Assembly: GCA_040905705.1 (NCBI GenBank) | Contig: JBBDQZ010000029.1 | Location: 248,001 to 312,000 of the forward strand | Origin: JBBDQZ01 sp040905705 | Lineage (GTDB): Bacteria; Bacteroidota; Rhodothermia; Balneolales; Natronogracilivirgulaceae | Reading direction: 5' to 3' | Length of the DNA stretch: 64,000 bases | Part shown: positions 45,585-54,004 of the stretch, one piece after another | Position numbering within the stretch: the first letter of the stretch is position 1 | Layout of the letters: each line of letters begins with the position of its first letter | Translations under genes and position numbers: made by a program | The notes under the pieces: model-generated | What the model was told of the DNA's origin: nothing | The model's database searches: none | What the model saw: the letters and a program-made list of their open reading frames with translations, nothing else

Positions 45585-45687
45585 GCGCTGTTTCTGTTAA
45601 TGCGTGTTTATCAAGTTGGGTTGCAAAGACGCAAAAGTTACTTTGTTGCTGATACGGCATTCTGAATGAGATGTTGTTAGCGGTTAA

Positions 45688-46482
45688 TCACTGATCCGGT
45701 TCACGGACAAACCGCTGCTGTCGGCTCCGTTCGACCATCTGACTCAAAATATTCAAACGCCCGCCATAGGTTTTTTGCAAATTGTCTTCCGTAAATGTTG
45801 ATGCCAACGGCCCACACGCGATCATCCGAAGATTTAAAAGCATCACCCAGTCGAATTTTTCAGGAACACTTTGTAAATCGTGATGGATTACAACCACTGT
45901 TTTGTTTTCGGATCGCAGTTCCTGAAGCTTGTCGAAAATCACTTTTTCAGTGGAGGCATCCACACCGGCAAAAGGTTCATCCAATAAATATATAGTTGCT
46001 TCCTGTGCAAGCGCCCGTGCCAAAAATACCCTCTGTTGCTGTCCGCCCGAAAGCTGTGCGATCTGTCTTTTGCTGTAATTTTCCATACCAATCTGTCTCA
46101 AAGCATCCAGAGCAATTTCGCGATCCCGGCGAGACGGACGCTGAAACAGGCGAAGATGTGGATAGCGCCCCATCAGAACTACATCCATCACATTGATGGG
46201 AAAATTCCAATCGACAGATTCGCGCTGTGGAACGTAAGCAATATTTTTGCGTTGTTTATCCAGAGGTTTCCCATAAATTAAAGTGTAGCCGGACGAAGGT
46301 GCAATTAAGCCCATTATCGATTTAACAAGTGTTGACTTCCCGGCACCGTTGGGGCCGACTATGGCTGTAAGCATGCCTTCCGGAAGTTCAAAATCAATAT
46401 CCCACAGGACCGGTTTCTGATCATAGGCAACGGTCAGGTCATGGACTTCGATAGGGGGATTTTGTGTTGTTTCAGTGTTCAA
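45688..46482 (-). CDS. Mn/Zn/Fe ABC transporter ATP-binding protein
   Basis: A 264-residue ABC ATPase with Walker A GPNGAGKST, signature LSGGQQQRVFLARAL, Walker B IYLLDEPFAGVD and switch His in VVIHHDLQS. It matches the ZnuC/TroB/MntB group, including the WNFPINVMDVVLMGRYPHL segment. It powers the two permeases downstream. It follows the binding-protein gene by 21 bp; 103 bp separate it from the fused permease. Confidence 0.93.
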   Translation of the reverse strand: MNTETTQNPPIEVHDLTVAYDQKPVLWDIDFELPEGMLTAIVGPNGAGKSTLVKSIMGLIAPSSGYTLIYGKPLDKQRKNIAYVPQRESVDWNFPINVMDVVLMGRYPHLRLFQRPSRRDREIALDALRQIGMENYSKRQIAQLSGGQQQRVFLARALAQEATIYLLDEPFAGVDASTEKVIFDKLQELRSENKTVVVIHHDLQSVPEKFDWVMLLNLRMIACGPLASTFTEDNLQKTYGGRLNILSQMVERSRQQRFVREPDQ

Positions 46483-46503
46483 GGCAATTGGTATTTTATG
46501 TGG

Positions 46504-47448
46504 TTAACTTGGTTCACGTTCATTGGAAAGCGCACGTACGATTGTTTCCACGTTATGACGGAACATTCCGGCGTAAGTACCTTCTGGTGTGCCGCGTGGA
46601 CCCATGGAATCGGAAAAGAGTGAACCACCCATCTTAACATCAAAACCGCGTTCACGAACCCCTTCAATAACCGACTCAATGGAACGTGTACTGACACTGG
46701 TTTCAACAAATAGAGCCGGAATCTTATTTTCGGTAATCAAATGGACCATACGGGTCACATCTTGGATACCGAATTCGGTAGCTGTACTCAGGCCTTGGAG
46801 TCCTTGAACTTCGATTCCGTAAGCCCGTCCAAAATATTGAAATGCATCATGTGCGGTGATTAGCACACGCCACTCTTCCGGGATACTGCTGATTCGTTGA
46901 AGGGCATAAAAATGTAGCTCTTCCAGTTCTTGTTTGTAAGCTTCTGCGCGTCTGGAAAATTCATCCGAACGCTCCGGAAGCAATTCGGAAAGGGCATCAG
47001 CTACATCATCAACCACGTACATCCATAATTCAGCATCAAACCAGACATGGGGATCATAATTACCTCCGAGTTCAGTGGTCTCGATCAATTTGTCTCTCGG
47101 GATGGAAGCAGCGACCGCACGAGACTGATCACCCAGTTGGTCTAGTATTTCGGAAAGGCGTCCTTCAAGGTAGAGTCCGTTATACAAAATCAGATCGGAC
47201 TGCTCCATATTCAGAAAATCACGAGGTGTGGCGCGATACACATGGGGGTCGACTCCTGCATTCATCATACTGATCGCTCGAATATCTTCGCCTCCAATTT
47301 CTTCAACCGCATCCAGGATCAGATTCGTCGTGGTGACGACAAATGGTCGGTCATCATCGCTCTGCACAGAATCATTGTCACATGCCATAGTCAGCAACAT
47401 GACCAGAAATAAAGTGTATGTTCCTTGCAATCGGTTCAATGTACCCAT
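46504..47448 (-). CDS. Mn/Zn-binding ABC transporter substrate-binding protein (TroA-like)
   Basis: Cluster A-I metal-binding protein, 314 residues, with a signal sequence ending in LTMAC, a relaxed lipobox. The metal ligands can be placed: His69 (GVDPHVYRATPRDF), His134 (YDPHVWFDAE), His200 (ITAHDAFQYFG) and Asp280 (SDSMGPRGTPEGTY). The His-His-His-Asp set is that of Treponema TroA (H68, H133, H199, D279), which binds Mn and Zn; Mn-selective proteins have Glu at the third place. There is no His-rich loop as in ZnuA. Confidence 0.93.
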   Translation of the reverse strand: MGTLNRLQGTYTLFLVMLLTMACDNDSVQSDDDRPFVVTTTNLILDAVEEIGGEDIRAISMMNAGVDPHVYRATPRDFLNMEQSDLILYNGLYLEGRLSEILDQLGDQSRAVAASIPRDKLIETTELGGNYDPHVWFDAELWMYVVDDVADALSELLPERSDEFSRRAEAYKQELEELHFYALQRISSIPEEWRVLITAHDAFQYFGRAYGIEVQGLQGLSTATEFGIQDVTRMVHLITENKIPALFVETSVSTRSIESVIEGVRERGFDVKMGGSLFSDSMGPRGTPEGTYAGMFRHNVETIVRALSNEREPS

Positions 47449-48092
47449 ATTAATTTCGCCAGAGAGTAAGGGATGAGATATTGGTTGTCATTGATTTTAA
47501 GGCGAACGCCCGTGTTATCGCTACCGATCATTTCAATTTCACAGTCGATGCATAAGTCGAGGCGTGAAAGCAGGTTTAAAATGTCTTTATCCTGGGTCAT
47601 TACTCTTCGAATGGTAGCGGTATCACCATTTTCAAGTGCATGGGCCGGATTTAAGTCGGGTGAATCGGGAATCTCCAGGTCAACAGAGGGAATGGGATCA
47701 CCGTGAGGGTCGTGAGTAGGATGCCCCATCAATTCGGAGATGGTCGCCTCGAATTTCTCGCTGATAACATGCTCCAGTCGTTCAGCCTCGTCATGAATTT
47801 CGTCCCACGAGTAATGGAGGTGGTCTGCCAGGTAGAGTTCAAGCAGACGGTGGTGTCTCAAAACCTCGAGAGCAATTTTCTCACCAATATCAGTCAAATG
47901 AACTCCCTTGTAGGGTTTGTACTCGACCAATTCCATTTTATTCAGCTTCTTGATCATTCCGGTTACGGATGCCGGACGAACACCCAGATTTTTGGCCAGG
48001 TGTTGCATGGATACCGTATCGTGAATCTCACTGAGTTTGAAGATATGCTTGAGATAATCCTCTTGTGATTCGCTGAGACGAGGTTTGTCCAT
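47436..48092 (-). CDS. DtxR/MntR/TroR-family metal-dependent repressor
   Basis: A 218-residue regulator: winged helix (SMQHLAKNLGVRPASVTGMIKKLNK), dimerisation domain with metal ligands (HDEAERLEHVISEKFEATI, HPTHDPHGDPIP) and a C-terminal SH3-like FeoA domain. It senses Mn or Fe and, when loaded, should repress the uptake operon. It is the first gene and its 3' end overlaps the binding-protein gene by 13 bp, so it represses its own operon. A 26-bp palindrome lies 44 bp before its start. Confidence 0.92.
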   Translation of the reverse strand: MDKPRLSESQEDYLKHIFKLSEIHDTVSMQHLAKNLGVRPASVTGMIKKLNKMELVEYKPYKGVHLTDIGEKIALEVLRHHRLLELYLADHLHYSWDEIHDEAERLEHVISEKFEATISELMGHPTHDPHGDPIPSVDLEIPDSPDLNPAHALENGDTATIRRVMTQDKDILNLLSRLDLCIDCEIEMIGSDNTGVRLKINDNQYLIPYSLAKLIWVH

Positions 48093-48135
48093 TCGTAGAA
48101 TAATTAAATGTTCGGTTATTTAGTTTCTAATAGGA

Positions 48136-48161
48136 TTTAATTTAGTTAAAACTAAATTAAA
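48136..48161. promoter_or_regulatory. 12-2-12 palindrome, likely DtxR-family operator
   Basis: TTTAATTTAGTT, two bases, then AACTAAATTAAA: a perfect inverted repeat of 12-base arms. The core TTTAGTT-AA-AACTAAA has the TTAG/CTAA half-site layout of DtxR-family boxes. It sits 44 bp upstream of the repressor gene, the place expected for control of the whole metal-uptake operon. Confidence 0.7.
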
Positions 48162-48205
48162 ATAGAGTTTATTACAATACTGAGCTAATTAAATCCACTA
48201 ACAAA

Positions 48206-48373
48206 TTAATTTTCATATTGAACATTCAATCCAATTGATTCGTAATATGCTTTAAGAAAACAATATCTTTCATCAGTATGTTTCTGGTTTTGATCATATT
48301 GAGGATGGTCGAAGTGGCATATTGCCGATATCCGATAAATGAACATTCCTTCTTCAGAGTAATTTCTTATCAT
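48206..48373 (-). CDS. hypothetical 55-residue ORF
   Basis: A short open frame MIRNYSEEGMFIYRIS... ending NVQYEN, within the 478-bp space between the metal operon and wecB. It has a soluble, protein-like composition rich in Tyr, His and charged residues (CHFDHPQYDQ, ERYCFLKAYYESIGL) and the open frame extends 13 codons upstream of the ATG. No family is recognised. It could be a small real gene or a relic; coding is unproven. Confidence 0.25.
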   Translation of the reverse strand: MIRNYSEEGMFIYRISAICHFDHPQYDQNQKHTDERYCFLKAYYESIGLNVQYEN

Positions 48374-48570
48374 AAAATCCGTATTGAATAAAATCCGGAG
48401 GTGTTGTTTCTAAGACGATTGGTCGGGTTACCTTTATGCAAATTCAAATTTTTTATTAGAAAAGCGATACCTTTATATTCTAATTGAGTCGGCAGAGCAG
48501 ATTACACGACTGGTAAAGTCAACTGGGTTTCCGGCGAACATTAATCGGATTTATAATTAGTCTATTCTCT

Positions 48571-49731
48571 ATGCTCATTGATATTATTGCCGGAGCAAGG
48601 CCCAATTTTATGAAAATCGCGCCCATCACTCATGCTATTTTGGAGGCGCAAAACCAGGAGAATGACCTTCGGTTTCGCCTGATTCATACAGGGCAACATT
48701 ACGATAATAATATGAGCGACAGTTTTTTTACACAGCTCAATATTCCGATGCCGGATATTAATCTGGGTGCCGGAGGCGGATCACAGGCTGAGCAAACCGC
48801 AGCAATCATGACCGGCTATGAACAGTTGTTGATGGAAAAAGAAAAACCTGCTCTCTGCATGGTGGTTGGCGATGTAACTTCAACCATGGCCTGTTCGATC
48901 ACAGCAAAAAAAATGGGGGTTAAAGTAGCGCATGTGGAAGCCGGTATCCGCTCGCGTGACTGGACCATGCCCGAAGAGATCAATCGTGTGGTTACCGACA
49001 GTATTACCGATATCTTTTTTACCACTTCCGAAGTTGCCAATCATAATCTGCACAGTGAAGGAGTAGCCGATAATCGTATATTCTTTGTAGGCAATACAAT
49101 GATCGATACATTGTATGCTCAAATCGATCGATTGAAGCAGCCGGCAATCTGGGAGCAGGCCCGACTCTCTGAAAACGCATATTTTGTGGTGACCCTGCAC
49201 CGGCCGGCCAATGTGGATGGAGAGCAAAAACTACGCAGTCTTATTACCAATATCGTTGAAGGCAGCTCTGAGAAACCAATCATTTTCCCCACACATCCAC
49301 GAACACGAACGGTTTTAAACCGGCTCGGACTCAGTATGCCTAATTTGTATTTTGTAGATCCTTTGGGGTATCTGGAATTTATTTACCTGGTACGCCATGC
49401 AAAAGCCGTCATTACTGATTCGGGAGGGATTACCGAAGAGGCAACTGTTTTGGGGATTCCGTGTATGACTCTACGCGATAATACCGAGCGACCGGAAACG
49501 GTTACATTGGGAACAAATGAACTGATTGGAACCGATCCCTCAGCATTAAAGCCTGCGTTGAAAATGTTGCTTAATGGAAAATGGAAAACCGGATCAATTC
49601 CCGAGAAATGGGATGGCCAGTCAGCCCGGCGAATTGTCAATATTCTGATCGATCTTAATACTTCGGGCCGTCTTGATCCACACATATCCAATCGCGATGA
49701 ATCACTAATGTTTCGATCCGAAAGTGTATAA
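48571..49731 (+). CDS. wecB: UDP-N-acetylglucosamine 2-epimerase
   Basis: Interconverts UDP-GlcNAc and UDP-ManNAc for surface polysaccharides. The 386-residue non-hydrolysing epimerase has the GT-B fold with GARPNFMKIAPI at residues 6-17, HTGQHYD, HVEAGIRSRDWTMPEEINR and the UDP-binding ITDSGGITEEATVLGIPC and RDNTERPET segments. It stands alone, though the phosphomannomutase and mannose isomerase genes 3 kb downstream also serve sugar-nucleotide supply. Confidence 0.94.
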   Translation: MLIDIIAGARPNFMKIAPITHAILEAQNQENDLRFRLIHTGQHYDNNMSDSFFTQLNIPMPDINLGAGGGSQAEQTAAIMTGYEQLLMEKEKPALCMVVGDVTSTMACSITAKKMGVKVAHVEAGIRSRDWTMPEEINRVVTDSITDIFFTTSEVANHNLHSEGVADNRIFFVGNTMIDTLYAQIDRLKQPAIWEQARLSENAYFVVTLHRPANVDGEQKLRSLITNIVEGSSEKPIIFPTHPRTRTVLNRLGLSMPNLYFVDPLGYLEFIYLVRHAKAVITDSGGITEEATVLGIPCMTLRDNTERPETVTLGTNELIGTDPSALKPALKMLLNGKWKTGSIPEKWDGQSARRIVNILIDLNTSGRLDPHISNRDESLMFRSESV

Positions 49732-49945
49732 TAAACCTGCCGGATGCTTGATGTTGTTGAAATGTGGTAATGTATGGTTATGAAATATAGCTGATTGCGG
49801 CCGGTGACTGACCAATTTATACAAATCCTTTCCACAACCATTACTTTTGACCGGCCTATGAAAGCCAATGAATTTGCCTGTTTGAAAGTCAGAAAAAAAG
49901 GTGAACGATGCCGGTGATGGTGCATGAGAAATCGAAGTTCTTCCA

Positions 49946-51145
49946 TTAATTCCCCAGATAACGTTGGTTAAGATCTTCCCATTCAGAACTTGCAATAAAA
50001 TCAAGGAGTACACGGTTTATTTCGTTGCGATAGGGGCTTTCCGGTGGCAAAGCGATACCATAATACTGTTCATTGAATGTATCTGGTAAAACTTGCACCT
50101 GATTACGATAATCCAACGTAGCATAGTAGCGTAATATAGGGGCGTCGTGAACAAATGCATCGATTTGATTATTGGCTACAGCTCTTAAACCGGAAGATAT
50201 GTCGTTATACGTACGGTGCCGGATATGTTGGTTTTCCAAATAATCAATCGTGGCTGACTGCTCAAGTGCACCAACACGCACAAAGGGAAGGTCCTCAAAC
50301 CCGGACACACGATGGTCAAGTTGTGTGACTGTCAAACTGGAGGCAATAGATGCTGTGAAAAAAGAGATCAAAATAATCCCGGCAAACATCCAGACGAACC
50401 CAACTACCCGACCCCAAAACGTTTTAGGAGTTTTGTCACCGTAACCGACAGTAGTCATGGTTACGGCTGCCCACCAAAATCCGCTGCCAATTCCTCTGGA
50501 TACTGAGCCTCCAAACTCCTCTTCATTTAAACGCCGTTCAAAAATCCATATTAACATTCCCAATATCAAAAGTAGTGCAAGAAGTAAAAAAACAACCCAT
50601 AAAAAATCAGATGATAATGCCATTTTTACAGATTGAATAAAACCCACGTTCTTATATGAGACAGCAATTCCGAAACCTGTTATAAAAAACGGATGGGTGA
50701 AATCGACCGTTTCCTCGCGCTCAGAAGTGATAGTCAGAGCAGAGGCGGCTGCAAAAAGCCTGGATTCCATCTCGTCCTTTAAAGTATCTGACTCCTGTAT
50801 ATTTTCCTGACTATTTACATTTTCCGGTGGAGAAGATTTACGCATAACACCATCCAGCAGTCCCTGAATGTCAGTTTCAACAAAATGGTAAGAGATGTCC
50901 AGTTCTGTAGCGATATGTTCCCAAAGAGTGATGGTTATTCCACTATAACTGCCATCCGGTTCTTGAATAACAAAAGGGGGTACCACACGAATACCGACTT
51001 TTACAGATTGGTCGTTTGAATGGTTCTCAATCGAAAGCGTATTCATAGCATTCAAGGTGCCGACTAACAGAAGGTGAGTGATCAAAGATGTCAGACTAAT
51101 CATAATCATGGGAAATAATTGGTTAAAGGAGCAGGATTTAAACAA
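49946..51145 (-). CDS. GluR0-type ligand-gated potassium channel
   Basis: A 399-residue protein in which a periplasmic binding domain (SBP_bac_3) is split by an ion-channel pore. Order: signal or anchor segment (12-34), lobe 1 (48-165, with ALTITSEREETVDFTHPFF carrying Arg143, the usual alpha-carboxylate ligand), helix (180-203), pore loop with the K+ filter TTVGYGD at 231-237, helix (246-272), lobe 2 (275-399, with DAFVHDAP). This is the architecture of the Synechocystis glutamate receptor GluR0. An insertion of about 25 residues (103-128) lies in lobe 1. Ligand and gating are inferred. Confidence 0.85.
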   Translation of the reverse strand: MFKSCSFNQLFPMIMISLTSLITHLLLVGTLNAMNTLSIENHSNDQSVKVGIRVVPPFVIQEPDGSYSGITITLWEHIATELDISYHFVETDIQGLLDGVMRKSSPPENVNSQENIQESDTLKDEMESRLFAAASALTITSEREETVDFTHPFFITGFGIAVSYKNVGFIQSVKMALSSDFLWVVFLLLALLLILGMLIWIFERRLNEEEFGGSVSRGIGSGFWWAAVTMTTVGYGDKTPKTFWGRVVGFVWMFAGIILISFFTASIASSLTVTQLDHRVSGFEDLPFVRVGALEQSATIDYLENQHIRHRTYNDISSGLRAVANNQIDAFVHDAPILRYYATLDYRNQVQVLPDTFNEQYYGIALPPESPYRNEINRVLLDFIASSEWEDLNQRYLGN

Positions 51146-51519
51146 TCAAAATCAATTTTCATCTACCAAAGATGTAATGAATCTATAAATGTAATCAATC
51201 ATGATGGGATGGCAAGCGTTCCAGATAATCTATTCTGATATTTCAAAACTTGTAGAAGGCCGGATTTTTATCGCTCTGTACTCAATGACACAAATAGGAA
51301 TCTTTTTATTTGTAAGGATCATTGTCTTGCCTGCTCTAATAGATGTAGCTTGTCGATAAGGGATACACGTGTTTCTTGATGAACTAATAGTTTGACAGCT
51401 TGTGAAAGGGCTGTCATCCCTATATAAATACAAATACATGAAAGCCTTCATGTAAATTCAGCATTCCGCTTCGAGAGGTGATGGAATGTCTTCCTGACAA
51501 TATAATTAAAGTTATATAT
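51146..51519. other. intergenic region without a recognised gene
   Basis: About 370 bp. A minus-strand frame at 51230-51451 gives 73 residues with no family resemblance, and another frame there gives a short helix-like string (KLLVHQETRVSLIDKLHLLE); neither is convincing. It must contain the promoter of the channel gene. Confidence 0.4.
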
Positions 51520-51805
51520 ATAAGAATGCGAATTCTCAAGCGTAAAAAACAACTACGGAGACAGGCTACAAAAAAAATTTATCATCCCCCAATCTCCTAT
51601 ATCCATACAGACGGAATTGCAATACAGTCAAATGGGGGCTAAAGATGGTAATAATGAAATCCGCATCGATTACTTTCATCTTCCGGTACTTTTAAAATTT
51701 ACACCATCGTCCGGAGCTTCAGTTCAACCTAATGTTTTTGGGGGTCTTTATGCTTCCATGAGACTATTGGCGGAGCAATCCTCTCCTGCAGTCAGTCTTG
51801 ATTAA
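51520..51805 (+). pseudogene. fragment of a PorT-like outer membrane beta-barrel protein
   Basis: The frame from 51520 to the stop at 51803-51805 reads ISIQTELQYSQMGAKDGNN, EIRIDYFHLPVLLKF and VQPNVFGGLYASM. These are three successive strands of the PorT/outer-membrane beta-barrel family (IQPEL.YSQKGAK; DYLE.PVLLK; PY.F.GPY), well known in Bacteroidota. Neither the signal peptide nor the later strands are present; an in-frame stop lies just upstream of 51520 and the frame ends early at 51805. It is a truncated remnant, not a working gene. Confidence 0.65.
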
Positions 51806-51950
51806 AAAAAATTTGTTTTTTTTTAATCCTTTTGTATCATGAACTCTGTTTGATAATTGACTTGTCAAACATTCTCTCTGTATTCTGGATAACTGATTCA
51901 TTCAGTTTTACATAAATCAGAGCATAACAATTACAATGTCCCTGTAATGT

Positions 51951-51979
51951 TCACGAAGAGGTTGACAGCCTCTTCGTGA
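51951..51979 (+). terminator. long hairpin between the barrel relic and manB
   Basis: TCACGAAGAGG and CCTCTTCGTGA form a perfect 11-bp stem over the 7-base loop TTGACAG, followed by a weak TTTAT. It lies 68 bp before the phosphomannomutase start. It may be a terminator left from the decayed barrel gene or a leader hairpin. Confidence 0.55.
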
Positions 51980-52047
51980 TTTATACTATTCATTGCCTAT
52001 CCGAAATACAAAATTAGTAATGTGTATCGGTACATAAATTCATCTTC

Positions 52048-53427
52048 ATGACCAGAGACTTATCTGCCTTTAAAGCCTATGACATTCGTGGCATTTTTCA
52101 CGAACAGGTTGATGCAACGTTTATGCATGTGTTGGCACAAGCATATACTACGCACTTCAAACCCAAAAATATGGCCATTGGATACGATGCCAGAACCTCA
52201 AGTGAAGAATTGGCTGATGCACTTTCACGCGGGTTTCAGAAACTTGGAGTAGATGTTTTGTGCCTTGGTCTTTGTGGCACAGAAATGGTCTATTTTGCTA
52301 CCGGAAAATATCAGATGGATGGTGGCATCATGATCACTGCCAGTCATAATCCAAAAGAATATAACGGATGTAAAATGGTCTCAAGAGATTCAAAACCCGT
52401 TGGTGTGGGAAGCGGTATGGAGGCGATAAAGAAATTGATGTTCGACAACGGACCATTCATGCATATCAAACCCGAACTCCCGGATTACAAAGGAAAAAGT
52501 ACGCGAATTGATATCAAAAAACAGTTTGTTTCATATCTGACGAGTTTGCTGACCGAGACGATTCACCCGGATCTCAAGGTGGTTGTCAATTCTGGAAACG
52601 GAGCAGCGGGTCCAACCATTACTGAACTGGCTGGAAATTTGCCATGTCAAATTGAGCAAATATATGCGGAACCGGATGGACATTTTCCCAATGGAGTTCC
52701 CAATCCGTTACTTCCGGAAAACAGAGATGATACGACGACAGCTGTGCTAAAAACAGGAGCGGATTTGGGTGCTGCTTTTGATGGCGACTTCGATCGATGT
52801 TTTTTCTTTGATGAAAATGGGCGTTTTATCGAAGGTTACTATATTGTCGGGTTGTTGGCAGAACAAATCCTCCAAAAAAAACCGGGGGCTAAAATCATCC
52901 ATGATCCTCGCCTTACCTGGAATACCATTGAGATAGTTAAAAACCATGGCGGCATACCTGTGGTGAGTAAAACAGGTCATGCTTTTTTAAAACAAAGTAT
53001 GCGTAAACATAATGCCGAATATGGAGGAGAAATGTCCGCTCATCATTATTTCCGGGATTTTTGGTATTGCGACACCGGCATACTTCCATTGTTATTGATT
53101 CTTGAATTATTGAGTACATCCGGAAAATCTTTCTCTGAACTTGTGAATGAGGCCATTGCCCGATACCCGGTAAGTGGGGAAATGAATTTCAGTATCCGTG
53201 AAAGGCCGGACAGGGTCATAAAAGAAGTGGAAAATTATTTTTCCGATCAAAGTGGATCTGTTATGCGACTTGATGGCCTTTCCATGGAATTTGACCTCTG
53301 GAGATTCAGCCTCCGTGCCTCTAATACAGAACCACTCCTGCGGCTGAACGTCGAAGCCAGATCCAACATTTCATTGATGGAATCAAAACGGGACCGGATT
53401 ATTCAAATTATCAAGAAATTTCAGTAA
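52048..53427 (+). CDS. manB: phosphomannomutase/phosphoglucomutase
   Basis: A 459-residue alpha-D-phosphohexomutase. The phosphoserine loop is TASHNPKEYNG (Ser99), the metal loop FDGDFDRCFF, the sugar-binding loop GEMSAHHYF and the C-terminal phosphate-binding loop RASNTEPLLRLNVEA. It converts mannose-6-phosphate to mannose-1-phosphate for GDP-mannose. GEMSAHHY has Ala where most have Gly, a mild change seen in the PMM/PGM group. The next gene, a mannose-6-phosphate isomerase-like cupin, supplies its substrate. Confidence 0.93.
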   Translation: MTRDLSAFKAYDIRGIFHEQVDATFMHVLAQAYTTHFKPKNMAIGYDARTSSEELADALSRGFQKLGVDVLCLGLCGTEMVYFATGKYQMDGGIMITASHNPKEYNGCKMVSRDSKPVGVGSGMEAIKKLMFDNGPFMHIKPELPDYKGKSTRIDIKKQFVSYLTSLLTETIHPDLKVVVNSGNGAAGPTITELAGNLPCQIEQIYAEPDGHFPNGVPNPLLPENRDDTTTAVLKTGADLGAAFDGDFDRCFFFDENGRFIEGYYIVGLLAEQILQKKPGAKIIHDPRLTWNTIEIVKNHGGIPVVSKTGHAFLKQSMRKHNAEYGGEMSAHHYFRDFWYCDTGILPLLLILELLSTSGKSFSELVNEAIARYPVSGEMNFSIRERPDRVIKEVENYFSDQSGSVMRLDGLSMEFDLWRFSLRASNTEPLLRLNVEARSNISLMESKRDRIIQIIKKFQ

Positions 53428-53480
53428 TACATCCGACTATTATTTTTTTTACTTTTTACTTTTCACTCTGCAAACAAATC

Positions 53481-53993
53481 ATGCTGCAATTTGACTCGTC
53501 CGTTTCTCAAGATCAGGTTTTTTCAGGAGTTCGAAAGTTTTTAGTTAAACAAGGTTTTCTTATTGCAGATCAGGATGATACACGTCCCTGGGGTGGGTAC
53601 TTCGTAATTGTTGAATCACAAGCAGCCGATTTTATTCAATTGTTTTTTCCGGATTTAAGTATGAGTGATTTTGAGGGGTTTCAAAAATTGAGTCCAAAAA
53701 TATTACTGGTCAGCCCTAACAAACGATTGTCCTGGCAATATCATCTTCGTCGTTCCGAGATATGGAAAGTAATTGGGGGGCGAGCCTCCGTTACCATGAG
53801 CAAAACCGATGAGGAACCCGATGCCCGGCCCGTGTCTGCTGGCACGGTCATCGAGCTTGAAAGAGGACTGAGGCACCGCCTTATCGGTCTTGATGAGTGG
53901 GGTATTATCGCAGAGATATGGAAACATATAGATCCGGAAAATCCCTCCGACGAAGATGACATCATTCGTGTTCAGGACGATTTCGGACGATAA
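53481..53993 (+). CDS. mannose-6-phosphate isomerase type II-like cupin
   Basis: A 170-residue protein matching the C-terminal cupin of bifunctional mannose-6-phosphate isomerase/GDP-mannose pyrophosphorylases. It has DTRPWGGYFVI, the metal-site strand KRLSWQYHLRRSEIWKVIGG, RLRH-type GLRHRLIG and DEDDIIRVQDDFGR at the end. It stands alone without the pyrophosphorylase half, and has Leu where the usual QYHHHRSE motif has His. Following manB by 53 bp, it probably feeds fructose-6-phosphate into the GDP-mannose route. Confidence 0.75.
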   Translation: MLQFDSSVSQDQVFSGVRKFLVKQGFLIADQDDTRPWGGYFVIVESQAADFIQLFFPDLSMSDFEGFQKLSPKILLVSPNKRLSWQYHLRRSEIWKVIGGRASVTMSKTDEEPDARPVSAGTVIELERGLRHRLIGLDEWGIIAEIWKHIDPENPSDEDDIIRVQDDFGR

Positions 53994-54004
53994 GATAACA
54001 CGGA

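Noticed and set aside
49800..49860. GGCCGGT/ACCGGCC inverted repeat after wecB as a terminator
   Set aside because: The 7-bp arms are about 45 bases apart with no T-run, too weak to call.
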